This document shows positions 10,164 to 18,102 of a DNA stretch of 64,000 nucleotides, one piece after another. Where the stretch lies: the NCBI RefSeq assembly GCF_005877885.1, contig NZ_VCHY01000008.1:124001-188000 (forward strand), in the 5' to 3' direction. The translations under genes were made by a program, and so were the position numbers. Under the pieces are notes generated by a model. That model did not search any database. It was given only the letters and a program-made list of their open reading frames with translations, and was not told where the DNA came from. This DNA comes from Labilibacter sediminis. Lineage in GTDB: Bacteria; Bacteroidota; Bacteroidia; Bacteroidales; Marinilabiliaceae. The first letter of the stretch is position 1. The number at the start of each line of letters is the position of its first letter.

Positions 10164-10558
10164 TTAAAAATCCAAAAATAGATGTTAACCCAACGAATTA
10201 AAAACAAACTAACAGCTTTTAACTACTCTTAAAGTAAATTATAATTTCACATTTACCCTATCTAAACCAACATCTGGTAAATAAAATAAAATATTCTCCT
10301 TTTATCTGTGCCCTCAAGGAGAATTATATTGAATATAAAACTATTAAAAAAAGATACGCCTTCAAAGTTAAAAAAGCTTAATTGGATGGATAATTAAAAT
10401 TTTGAACAATCTACAGGTCATATTGAATTATAATTACCCCTTAACACACCTTCTTCAGCAATCAATATATTCTTAAAAACACTATTAATTACTTAACTTT
10501 ACCATGATTTAGCATTTATACCAGTCTTTAAATTCAGTACTTTTTAAATAGCTAATCT
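10164..10558. other. 395-bp AT-rich intergenic region with one hairpin
   Basis: No open frame or RNA gene was recognised. The only structure seen is a perfect 9-bp inverted repeat, ATTCTCCTT at 10293-10301 and AAGGAGAAT at 10316-10324, separated by a 14-nt loop. It has no following T-run on either strand, so it is not a textbook terminator. The right half must contain the promoter of the GH13-like gene starting at 10559. Confidence 0.5.
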
Positions 10559-12403
10559 ATGAAACTCAGGATAATTCTCAATATTTCAATTTTCTGCTTA
10601 ATGTTCTTTTTGAACATTCACATTTTTGGAAAAAACATTATTGAGAATTATGAACCCAGGTATTGGTGGACAGAAATGAAACATAGCAATATTATTATTG
10701 CTGCAAAAGGTAACAACTTAAACAAATCTATTTTTAAAATAAACTATCCGGGAATTACATTTAATCAGATAATATATACCAATAATCCCGAAATTGTATT
10801 TTTAGATATTGACATAAACGAAAATGTGATTACCGGAATTGTTCCTATTCAAATATTTCAATCGGGCAGATTTCAGCAAGCCATATACTTTGAACTTAAA
10901 AGCAGGATCCCTGAATCCTCTAAATTAACAAACAGTCTTACTAAAGATGATGTCATTTATCAAATTATCGTAGATAGATTTAGAAACGGAAACTACAGTA
11001 ACGACAAAGTAAGCGAATACCTGGAAGGACCAAACAGACAAAATCCGTCTGCCATACATGGCGGTGATATAAACGGGATAACAAAATCTCTTGATTACAT
11101 CAAATCTGTTGGTGCCAGTTGTATTGAAATTTCACCCCTGTACGAAAGTAATCAAATTGCCAACTCATACTATCATGACGAGATTACTTCACACTATCAA
11201 TTAGATAAGCGACTGGGCACATTTGCAGACCTAAAAAACTTATCTAACCAATGTAAACAAAAAAACATAAAATACATTCAAACTATAGTATTACACCAAA
11301 CAAGCAATAAACATTGGCTTTTTGGTAGCGAATCGGTCACCGGTTGGACATACGCACCTTCTGACCGTATTAACAACCAAATTAAAATACTACCCGAATC
11401 GGATCCCTATTCGTGCAATAAAGATTTTATAGATCAATATTATAACAAAAACACCGGCTTAAGCTTAATCAACCAAAACATCCCGATTGTTAAAAAATTT
11501 CTTATACAAAATTCGATTTGGTGGATAGAGCAGCTCTCTCCTTCTGCCTTAAAAATTGAAAACACACATTACAATAGTACCAGCTTTCTTCAAGCTTTAA
11601 TTAACGATGTTCGAGATGAGTATCCAAGCATATCACTAATTTCTGATATTAATACAAGTCAAAATGATGAATTGGCATATTTGTCGGAAACCTACTTTAA
11701 TACACATCCGGGTTTAAATTATGACTACCCGCTTTCAAAAGCACTGGCTGATGGATTTTCCGAATTTGTTTCCAAAGAGCAGTCTATCATAAACTTACAC
11801 CATACACTTGCTAAAGATTTTAATTACATAGATCCGTATAATCAAATTGTATTCATCGATAACAACTCAACCTCAAGAGCATTTACTCTTGCTGACAAAA
11901 ATATTGATCAGTTAAAAATGATGTATACTTATTGGGCAACAAGTAGAGGTATTCCTTCTCTTCTTTATGGTTCAGAACTGCTCATGGAAGGAAATCACCG
12001 CAGAGGATATGGACACGCCAGGGTTGATTTTCCGGGAGGCTGGATTAACGATAAACAAAATGCTTTTACAGGAAAGTCTCTTTCTTCAGAGCAATTAAGT
12101 TTCAAACAATTTTTAACTGAATTACTAAGTTGGAGATCATCATCTTACACCATTAAAAATGGTAAAACCATGCATTACTTAATCAGTGAAGATTTGTACG
12201 CTGTTCTACGATATGATGAAAATAAATATATAATGATATTATACAACAATAGCGAGAGATTACAGAAAGTTAATATTACTAATTGCACGAATGAACTGGG
12301 TGAATTCACAATGGGCAAAGATCCTATATACGGGTCCATATACAATGATTTAAGAAATGTTATTATTGAACCTAAAACAGCATTTATTATAGAATTAAAA
12401 TAA
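10559..12403 (+). CDS. Secreted GH13 (SusA/neopullulanase-like) protein with all catalytic motifs altered: probable pseudoenzyme
   Basis: A full-length 614-residue GH13 architecture: signal peptide (1-24), cyclomaltodextrinase-type N-domain (about 28-115), (beta/alpha)8 barrel from DVIYQIIVDRFRNG (131) through IHGGDINGITKSLDYI, and a C-terminal beta domain. Against the SusA-type consensus aligned by eye, region I D..NH reads T242..H246-Q247. Region II GxRxD reads A330-L-K332-I-E334 (Arg to Lys, nucleophile Asp to Glu). Region III GE reads S362-D363 (acid/base Glu to Asp). Region IV NHD reads N435-N436-S437. The frame is intact and the fold-defining residues persist, so this is a conserved non-catalytic protein rather than decay; a glucan-binding or sensing role is an inference. 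It stands alone, 31 bp upstream of elbB. Confidence 0.85.
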   Translation: MKLRIILNISIFCLMFFLNIHIFGKNIIENYEPRYWWTEMKHSNIIIAAKGNNLNKSIFKINYPGITFNQIIYTNNPEIVFLDIDINENVITGIVPIQIFQSGRFQQAIYFELKSRIPESSKLTNSLTKDDVIYQIIVDRFRNGNYSNDKVSEYLEGPNRQNPSAIHGGDINGITKSLDYIKSVGASCIEISPLYESNQIANSYYHDEITSHYQLDKRLGTFADLKNLSNQCKQKNIKYIQTIVLHQTSNKHWLFGSESVTGWTYAPSDRINNQIKILPESDPYSCNKDFIDQYYNKNTGLSLINQNIPIVKKFLIQNSIWWIEQLSPSALKIENTHYNSTSFLQALINDVRDEYPSISLISDINTSQNDELAYLSETYFNTHPGLNYDYPLSKALADGFSEFVSKEQSIINLHHTLAKDFNYIDPYNQIVFIDNNSTSRAFTLADKNIDQLKMMYTYWATSRGIPSLLYGSELLMEGNHRRGYGHARVDFPGGWINDKQNAFTGKSLSSEQLSFKQFLTELLSWRSSSYTIKNGKTMHYLISEDLYAVLRYDENKYIMILYNNSERLQKVNITNCTNELGEFTMGKDPIYGSIYNDLRNVIIEPKTAFIIELK

Positions 12404-12434
12404 TTTCAAACTACAGTAATTTAATCATAAATTC

Positions 12435-13082
12435 ATGAAACAGATAGCAATAATTTTATCCGGATGTGGTGTATTTGATGGTGCTGAAATACATGAAGCC
12501 ACTTTAACCATGTTGTCAATTGCAAAAAACGAGGCATCATATACATGTTTTGCTCCTGACATCAGACAACATCATGTTATCAATCATATCACAGGTGAAG
12601 AGATAAATCAGGAACGTAATGTACTGGTAGAGTCTGCAAGAATTGCTCGCGGCAACATTAAAAACATAAACGAACTTGACGTAAATAAATTTGATGCACT
12701 TGTTATGCCAGGCGGATTTGGGGTAGCTAAGAACCTTTGCGATTTTGCATTTAAAGGGAGCGATTGTGATGTTATTCCTGAATTAAAAAAAGTAGTAACC
12801 GATTTCTGGAAAACTAAAAAACCTATTGGAGCACTTTGTATTTCACCCGCTCTAATTGCAAAAGTATTACCGGAACCTATAGTTACTATTGGAAACGATG
12901 CAAACACCATTTTAGAAATTGAAAAACTGAATGCCAAACACGAAATAACTTCACACGGTGAAATAACGGTCGATCATAAAAACAAACTAATCACCACCCC
13001 ATGTTATATGCTTGATGCCAATATTTCTCAAATTGAACAAGGGGTTGACAATTTGGTTAAAGAACTATTAAAAATGATGTAA
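12435..13082 (+). CDS. elbB: ElbB-type glyoxalase (DJ-1/PfpI superfamily)
   Basis: A 215-residue cytoplasmic protein with the ElbB signature LSGCGVFDGAEIHEA at the N-terminus and the nucleophile elbow GALCISPA with Cys135. The PfpI family fold is complete and the length matches E. coli ElbB (217 aa). Known ElbB has weak glyoxalase activity and was linked to isoprenoid biosynthesis in older literature. It starts 31 bp after the GH13-like gene and could be co-transcribed with it. It ends just before a strong hairpin terminator at 13105-13136. Confidence 0.92.
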   Translation: MKQIAIILSGCGVFDGAEIHEATLTMLSIAKNEASYTCFAPDIRQHHVINHITGEEINQERNVLVESARIARGNIKNINELDVNKFDALVMPGGFGVAKNLCDFAFKGSDCDVIPELKKVVTDFWKTKKPIGALCISPALIAKVLPEPIVTIGNDANTILEIEKLNAKHEITSHGEITVDHKNKLITTPCYMLDANISQIEQGVDNLVKELLKMM

Positions 13083-13104
13083 AAGACACATCTGACATAA
13101 TAAT

Positions 13105-13136
13105 AAAAGGGTTCTGGAACATTCCAAAACCCTTTT
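13105..13136 (+). terminator. Rho-independent terminator after elbB
   Basis: Arms AAAAGGGTT and AACCCTTTT enclose an inner TGGAA/TTCCA stem with one mismatch. The T-run at the 3' side supports use on the plus strand. The flanking A-run also allows use on the minus strand by the small frame at 13178-13309. Confidence 0.8.
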
Positions 13137-13177
13137 GGTCTACACAATAAATTAACTTTAATCAAAAAAGGTCTATT

Positions 13178-13309
13178 TTATTTCAACAGTAAAATCATCA
13201 ATATTGATAATACAATTGCGTACTGAAAACCTAATACTAAATGTGGAAATTCAATTTTGTTTTTTGCTTTTTTCATCAGTTTTGAGTGGTAGGTAGCTTG
13301 GTTCATCAT
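13178..13309 (-). CDS. Candidate 43-aa single-TM microprotein
   Basis: A minus-strand frame from ATG 13309 (second ATG at 13306) to TAA 13178-13180. The protein has a basic N-terminal half (NQATYHSKLMKKAKNKIEF) and a C-terminal hydrophobic helix (LVLGFQYAIVLSILMILLL) ending in Lys. It lies between the elbB terminator, which also works in this direction, and the LytTR gene, in DNA with no other gene. It resembles the 49-aa candidate at 10014 in length class, orientation and topology, although the sequences are not obviously homologous. Start and expression are unproven. Confidence 0.42.
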   Translation of the reverse strand: MMNQATYHSKLMKKAKNKIEFPHLVLGFQYAIVLSILMILLLK

Positions 13310-13542
13310 TAATATACTTGTTTAAAATTTATGTAAAGATGTATTTTTCTATTTAATATCGCTCGTATTATTTTAATCAATTAGTGAAAACCCCGCTTTT
13401 TAGTATGAAATGCTATACTTTTCAAATGAAGTAAGCAATTACACGTGTGAAATATAATTATTTTAGCTATTTTCACGTTCGGAAATAAAGAGAGATGAAT
13501 TTCCCTGTTGTAATTACTTATTCTAGTTGATCAAATTAACAT

Positions 13543-14283
13543 ATGCTCAAAGCCATAATTATTGATGATGAAGTTTCTGCAAGACAAAGCATTGAAAAGA
13601 TTTTGCAGATGTACGTTCATGACATTGTTGAAGTGGTTGGAACAGCTGGTAATTTAACTGATGGGATATCTCTTATAAAGAAGACTGATCCTAACATTGT
13701 CTTTCTTGACATTTCCATGCCACAGCAATCAGGGCTCGATCTTTTTAATTATTTCGATTTTTTTAATTTTGACGTAATATTTGTTACTGCTCACCAGCAG
13801 TATGCTGTAGATGCTGTTGGACTTGGCGCATCGGGCTATCTTTTGAAACCTATTAAACCTAAAGATATTGTAGATGCTATTTTAAAAATTAATTTACGTA
13901 GAAAAAAAACAGTTACTCCTCCTCAGGATAATGGATGGGTTTACAATAACTGTAAGCTTCTGGTAAATCACCAAAAAGGCGTTCATATTGTATCCTACAA
14001 TGAAATTAAGGCCATTGTTGCAGATGGCAATTATTGTAAGATTTTTAAAAATAATGCAGACCCCTTATATGTATCACGTACTTTAGGAAGTATTGAAGAA
14101 AATCTGCCTAAAGCTCATTTCTTTAGAACACATCGCTCGTGTATCGTAAATATCAATTACATTACAGGTATTGATAAAGAAAAGAACTTAATACATCTCA
14201 CGGATATTGAAACTCCACTGGCATCAATCAACCTTAAACCTTTGATTGAAGAATTATCTAAACTTGCCAACAACTTTATTTAA
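13543..14283 (+). CDS. LytTR-family response regulator (orphan)
   Basis: A 246-residue protein with an N-terminal receiver (acidic pair D8-D9, phospho-acceptor D56 in FLDISMP, T82, K102 in LLKPIKP) and a C-terminal LytTR DNA-binding domain (about 140-243, with IVADGNYCKIF and FFRTHRSCIVNINYITGI). The family normally binds direct repeats upstream of target genes and pairs with a 7TM/5TM-LYT or LytS-type kinase. No kinase gene is adjacent here, so its input is unknown. Convergent with the DUF4294 gene, 23 bp away. Confidence 0.92.
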   Translation: MLKAIIIDDEVSARQSIEKILQMYVHDIVEVVGTAGNLTDGISLIKKTDPNIVFLDISMPQQSGLDLFNYFDFFNFDVIFVTAHQQYAVDAVGLGASGYLLKPIKPKDIVDAILKINLRRKKTVTPPQDNGWVYNNCKLLVNHQKGVHIVSYNEIKAIVADGNYCKIFKNNADPLYVSRTLGSIEENLPKAHFFRTHRSCIVNINYITGIDKEKNLIHLTDIETPLASINLKPLIEELSKLANNFI

Positions 14284-14306
14284 AAAACTATTACAAGTAT
14301 TTTAGC

Positions 14307-14900
14307 TTATAACATGCCGTTATCTATCATTAGTATGATATGTTCAATCATGGCATCATCTCCTTCCGAATCAAACTCAGACTTTAAGTTAGAGCCGAAT
14401 ATACGGGCTACAGATTGCCACATAAAAGCAGAAAACCCACCTTTTAGCTCCTTAATTAATTCGTAACTGGTATCTCCTGTTTCTCTGTCAATAAGCTTAA
14501 TAAGCATTCTTCCTTGCGAAAAAGTGAGTTTTTTTAAAGGCTGCTCAAACTCGTTAAACAATTCCTTTTCTTTTTGCTTCACGAATTTTTTCCTGTTTTT
14601 TTCGCCTTTAATGGTATCCAGAGAAACACTTATTTCATTAATTCTTTTCTGAGCTAAGCGGGCATAAGGCAATGTCTTTTTTACGTTAATAACTAACTTG
14701 CTGTACCTCCTGTATTGCCTTTTGTTCTTAAAGGTCCAAGGAGGAATAATTTGCACCTCTTTTAAAACTACATGGGGCAATGTATCTCCTTCAATCAGCT
14801 TTTTATCTAAATAACTCACACCAGTCTTTACAGTATCCACCTGAGCACAGGCAAATAAAGGAACAACTAACAAAAACAGTATGAATACATTACTTTTCAT
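14307..14900 (-). CDS. DUF4294 exported protein
   Basis: A 197-residue protein with a signal peptide (MKSNVFILFLLVVPLFACAQ). The mature part matches the Bacteroidota DUF4294 family: IIPPWTFKNKRQYRRYSKLV, a basic helical stretch, then LTFSQGRMLIKLIDRETGD and SYELIKELKGGFSAFMWQS. Predicted periplasmic or, given FACAQ, possibly a lipoprotein. The function of the family is not known to me. The DNA between its start and the ychF end holds the ychF terminator, so it has its own promoter. Confidence 0.85.
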   Translation of the reverse strand: MKSNVFILFLLVVPLFACAQVDTVKTGVSYLDKKLIEGDTLPHVVLKEVQIIPPWTFKNKRQYRRYSKLVINVKKTLPYARLAQKRINEISVSLDTIKGEKNRKKFVKQKEKELFNEFEQPLKKLTFSQGRMLIKLIDRETGDTSYELIKELKGGFSAFMWQSVARIFGSNLKSEFDSEGDDAMIEHIILMIDNGML

Positions 14901-14990
14901 GCACTTTACATTTCTGACCTATACAGATACAACGTAAAAAGGTTATTAAATATTTAGTTCATCAAAGTTGAAAAACGTACTTGATATAAA

Positions 14991-15021
14991 CAAAAAAACC
15001 GACCTTAAAAAAGATCGGCTT
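14991..15021 (-). terminator. ychF terminator
   Basis: Read on the minus strand, a 9-bp stem AAGCCGATC/GGTCGGTTT (two G-U pairs) with an 8-nt loop is followed directly by a run of T. It lies 25 bp after the ychF stop. Confidence 0.8.
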
Positions 15022-15046
15022 ATGATATATAAAAGGTTTACATATC

Positions 15047-16147
15047 TTAGACATTAAATCGAAAATGCATGATATCACCATCCTGAACGATATATTCTTT
15101 ACCTTCAACATTCATTTTACCAGCCTCTTTACAAGCCAACTCCGATTTATAATTTACATAGTCGTTGTATTTAATAACCTCAGCCCTAATAAAACCTTTT
15201 TCAAAATCGGTATGTATAACACCTGCAGCCTGTGGCGCAGTAGCTCCTTTATTATAAGTCCATGCTCTTACCTCTTTTTCACCTGCTGTAAAGTATGTTT
15301 CAAGACTTAATAAAGAATATGCAGAACGAATTAATTTAGCAACACCCGACTCTGTTAAACCTATATCCTCTAAAAACATTTGTCTTTCCTCGAAAGATTC
15401 CAGCTCAGCAATATCAGCCTCTGTTTGTGCAGCAATTACCAACACCTCGGAATTTTCATCTGCAACGGCTTTTTTCACAGCCTCTACATGACCATTGCCA
15501 TCAATCACTGCTGCTTCATCAACATTACAAACATAAAGGATAGGCTTATTGGTTAATAAGAAAAGATCCTTTGCCACCTTCTCCTGCGATTCGCTTAACT
15601 CTACTGAACGAGCCGACTTACCTTCCTCTAAAGCCTCTTTGTATAAATACAATACTTCAACCAGCTTTTTTAACTCCGGATCTCTTGAAGCCTTTGCTGC
15701 TTTCTCCGACTTTTGTAATCTTGATTCAACAGTTTCTAAATCTTTAAACTGAAGCTCCAAATCAATTACTTCTTTATCCCTTACCGGATCAACAGAACCA
15801 TCAACGTGCGTTACATTATCGTTATCAAAACAACGTAAAACATGAATAATAGCATCTGTTTCTCTAATATTAGACAAGAATTTATTACCCAATCCTTCAC
15901 CTTTACTAGCTCCTTTTACCAAACCTGCAATATCCACAATTTCAACTGTTGCCGGCAAAACCCTTTGCGGATTTACCAATTCTTCCAATTTTATCAATCT
16001 GTCATCAGGTACTGTTATTACCCCAACGTTTGGTTCGATTGTACAGAATGGAAAATTGGCAGATTGAGCCTTTGCATTCGATAAACAATTAAATAAGGTC
16101 GATTTACCCACATTTGGTAAACCAACAATTCCACATTGTAATCCCAT
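15047..16147 (-). CDS. ychF: Redox-regulated ATPase/GTPase YchF (OLA1 family)
   Basis: A 366-residue protein, the usual YchF length. The P-loop GLPNVGKSTLFN is at about 8-19, followed by switch II DIAGLVKGASKGEGLGNKFL and a variant G4 NVDE (in ILYVCNVDE) rather than NKxD, which is the hallmark of the ATP-preferring YchF/OLA1 group. The C-terminal TGS domain ends in IVQDGDIMHFRFNV. The cytoplasmic family binds ribosomes and is linked to translation fidelity and stress responses. It is monocistronic, with a TAnnTTTG box upstream and a terminator downstream. Confidence 0.97.
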   Translation of the reverse strand: MGLQCGIVGLPNVGKSTLFNCLSNAKAQSANFPFCTIEPNVGVITVPDDRLIKLEELVNPQRVLPATVEIVDIAGLVKGASKGEGLGNKFLSNIRETDAIIHVLRCFDNDNVTHVDGSVDPVRDKEVIDLELQFKDLETVESRLQKSEKAAKASRDPELKKLVEVLYLYKEALEEGKSARSVELSESQEKVAKDLFLLTNKPILYVCNVDEAAVIDGNGHVEAVKKAVADENSEVLVIAAQTEADIAELESFEERQMFLEDIGLTESGVAKLIRSAYSLLSLETYFTAGEKEVRAWTYNKGATAPQAAGVIHTDFEKGFIRAEVIKYNDYVNYKSELACKEAGKMNVEGKEYIVQDGDIMHFRFNV

Positions 16148-16190
16148 TTTATATTTATTTCAGTGTCACTGTTTTGTCAGAAAATTTGTG

Positions 16191-16198
16191 CAAAAGTA
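16191..16198 (-). promoter_or_regulatory. Putative -7 box of ychF (TACTTTTG)
   Basis: On the minus strand TACTTTTG followed by CA matches the Bacteroidota housekeeping -7 consensus TAnnTTTG, 44 nt upstream of the ychF ATG. No clear -33 TTTG was found at the expected spacing. Confidence 0.5.
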
Positions 16199-16346
16199 CA
16201 TCAAATTTTCGGGTTCAGAAAGAATTCAAAATTTTAATTCCAAGAGTTTTTTCATAAAACTTTAATACTTTTAAGTGTGCTAAAACGCTCATTTAAAAAA
16301 CAAAACAAATCTTTGTTAATATTATCCTCAAATTTTGAAAAGATTC

Positions 16347-16373
16347 ATTAAACCTTTTGCTGCTTTTTTCGTC
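16347..16373 (+). promoter_or_regulatory. Putative autoregulatory ECF-sigma promoter, copy 1
   Basis: ATTAAACCTTTTG, then 10 nt, then CGTC, ending 30 nt before the sigma-factor ATG at 16404. An AAC-containing -35 and CGTC -10 are typical of ECF-dependent promoters. The same element with identical spacing recurs at 17009-17035 (CATC as -10). Confidence 0.6.
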
Positions 16374-16403
16374 AAAAGAAACATTGAATATAGAAAACCT
16401 TAA

Positions 16404-16964
16404 ATGATTGATCAGGAACTTTCAGATTTAGAACTAGTTGAGTTATTTAACACCAAAGGCCGACAACAAGAAGCCTTTAGGCTCATCATGTCTAAATATA
16501 AAGAAAGGTTATATTGGCATATTCGAAAAATAGTTTTGAGCCATGACGATGCTGATGATGCACTTCAAAACAGTTTTATTAAAATATGGCAAAACCTTAG
16601 TTCTTTTCAGGGTAACTCGGCTCTTTTCACCTGGCTCTATCGTATTGCAACCAATGAAGCGCTGACTTTATTAAAAAAGAAAAAGCGGGTAAATTTATAC
16701 TCCATAAACGATGAGGATAATAGTTACGGAGAGAACTTAAAGAGTGATCCTTACTTTGATGGAAATGATTTGCAGCTTAAATTACAACAAGCCATAGGCA
16801 AACTTCCTGATAAGCAACGTGTTATTTTTAACTTAAAATATTTTGAAGAATTAAAGTACAGTGAGATATCCGAGATATTAGATACGTCGGTAGGCTCACT
16901 TAAGGCATCTTATCATCATGCAGCAAAAAAAATAGAAAGTTTTTTAAAGGCAAATATTGAATAA
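16404..16964 (+). CDS. ECF-type RNA polymerase sigma factor
   Basis: A 186-residue sigma-70 family protein with only regions 2 and 4. Region 2 (about 25-95) includes YWHIRKIVLSHDDADDALQN and WLYRIATNEALTLLKKKK. Region 4 (about 125-180) includes LPDKQRVIFNLKYFEELKYS and VGSLKASYHHAAKKIE. It heads a three-gene set with a single-TM protein and a Spy-like exported protein, the arrangement expected for an envelope-stress ECF system. A promoter-like element repeated upstream of it and of the downstream genes suggests positive autoregulation. I cannot assign an ECF subgroup. Confidence 0.93.
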   Translation: MIDQELSDLELVELFNTKGRQQEAFRLIMSKYKERLYWHIRKIVLSHDDADDALQNSFIKIWQNLSSFQGNSALFTWLYRIATNEALTLLKKKKRVNLYSINDEDNSYGENLKSDPYFDGNDLQLKLQQAIGKLPDKQRVIFNLKYFEELKYSEISEILDTSVGSLKASYHHAAKKIESFLKANIE

Positions 16965-17008
16965 GAAAAACTTAAAAGAGTAGCTTTTTGAATTTTTATT
17001 TGAAGTAG

Positions 17009-17035
17009 ATTAAACCTTTTGGGTTTCAAAGCATC
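17009..17035 (+). promoter_or_regulatory. Putative ECF-sigma promoter, copy 2
   Basis: ATTAAACCTTTTG, 10 nt, CATC: the first 13 bases and the spacing are identical to the element at 16347. It sits in the 181-bp gap between the sigma gene and the putative anti-sigma gene, ending 110 nt before the ATG at 17146. Confidence 0.5.
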
Positions 17036-17145
17036 AAACATGCAGAAAGCAGATAAAAAGACACCTTAATATAATTAATTAAAAACAGGCAATAACTAAA
17101 TTGGTAAATGCATTAATACCTAAAAAGGTTAAATAATAAAAAGCA

Positions 17146-17574
17146 ATGAAAGAAGATTTTAAAATATTAGGAGACATAAAAAAGCAGAATAATTCTGCCG
17201 GATTTAAGGTTCCCGACAATTATTTTGAATCGATAGAAGATAAGGTGATGGGAGCTATTGAGGCTGAAGAAAAACCCTTGGCTAAAAAAGTTGTGATGGT
17301 TTTAAAACCATGGTTGGCATTAGCTGCAGTTTTTACCCTTATTGCCCTGGTCTATCATACAGTACCCTACATCATAGATGTTAACAAACCCATTGCACAA
17401 GCATCTTACAACAATATTTCTTTAGATTTTTTATCTACACGATATGATGAATCTGAACTTATTGATTTTATTTTAGAAGATGACAATGAAGGCATATACG
17501 AAAGCCTAAAAACTGATCCTGAACTTTTAGAAGGTATCAGTTTAGAAGATGTAGAAGATCTTGTAATTTTTTAA
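17146..17574 (+). CDS. Single-TM protein, putative anti-sigma factor
   Basis: A 142-residue protein with a cytoplasm-side N-terminus (MKEDFKILGDIKKQNNSAGF, then VPDNYFESIEDKV), one TM segment at about 54-72 (PWLALAAVFTLIALVYHTV) and an acidic C-terminal tail (ILEDDNEGIYESLKTDPELL). There is no zinc-binding ZAS motif. The topology and its place directly after an ECF sigma gene are the reasons for calling it an anti-sigma factor; the family itself is not recognised. The Spy-like gene starts 10 bp after its stop. Confidence 0.6.
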   Translation: MKEDFKILGDIKKQNNSAGFKVPDNYFESIEDKVMGAIEAEEKPLAKKVVMVLKPWLALAAVFTLIALVYHTVPYIIDVNKPIAQASYNNISLDFLSTRYDESELIDFILEDDNEGIYESLKTDPELLEGISLEDVEDLVIF

Positions 17575-17584
17575 CTTTACCACA

Positions 17585-18067
17585 ATGAATAAACTTATAC
17601 TAATTATATTATCCCTTTTCTGTTTTAACCTATCGTTTGGACAGCATTACAACAAGCAGCAAAAGTTAGAACGAATAAAAGCTCAAAAAATAGCCTTTAT
17701 TAGCTCTCACCTAAGCTTAACTCCTGAAGAAGCTCAAATATTTTGGCCTGTGTACAATGAGTTTTTTAGTAAAAAAGAAGCTCTTACCCAGGAAAAAAGA
17801 GTTGTTACCAGAGATTTACAAAGTAATTGGGAAACTTTATCGAAAGAAAAGAAAACACAATTGGTAGATGACATGGTATCTTTCAGACTTAAAGAAGCTG
17901 AGCTTGCACAAGAATACCATAATAAGTTTAAAGATGTTTTACCTATAGAAAAGGTAATAAAACTATATAATGCTGAAAATCAATTCAAAACTTACTTACT
18001 AAGACAAATAAAAGGGCAAAATAAAAAGAACATTAATCCTAACCGAAGAGAACAACAACGGAAATAA
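17585..18067 (+). CDS. Spy/CpxP-like periplasmic protein
   Basis: A 160-residue protein with a signal peptide (MNKLILIILSLFCFNLSFGQ) and an all-helical, charged mature part. LSLTPEEAQIFWPVYNEFFS resembles the LTxxQ motif of the Spy/CpxP/heavy-metal-resistance fold, with a long basic tail. It is third in the ECF sigma/anti-sigma set, 10 bp after the previous gene. Related periplasmic proteins act as chaperones or as the signal-perceiving partner of the anti-sigma factor (as CnrX does for CnrY/CnrH); that role here is inference from context. Confidence 0.75.
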   Translation: MNKLILIILSLFCFNLSFGQHYNKQQKLERIKAQKIAFISSHLSLTPEEAQIFWPVYNEFFSKKEALTQEKRVVTRDLQSNWETLSKEKKTQLVDDMVSFRLKEAELAQEYHNKFKDVLPIEKVIKLYNAENQFKTYLLRQIKGQNKKNINPNRREQQRK

Positions 18068-18102
18068 TAAACCTTATTACCTTGCCCTGTTATATCTTTT
18101 CA

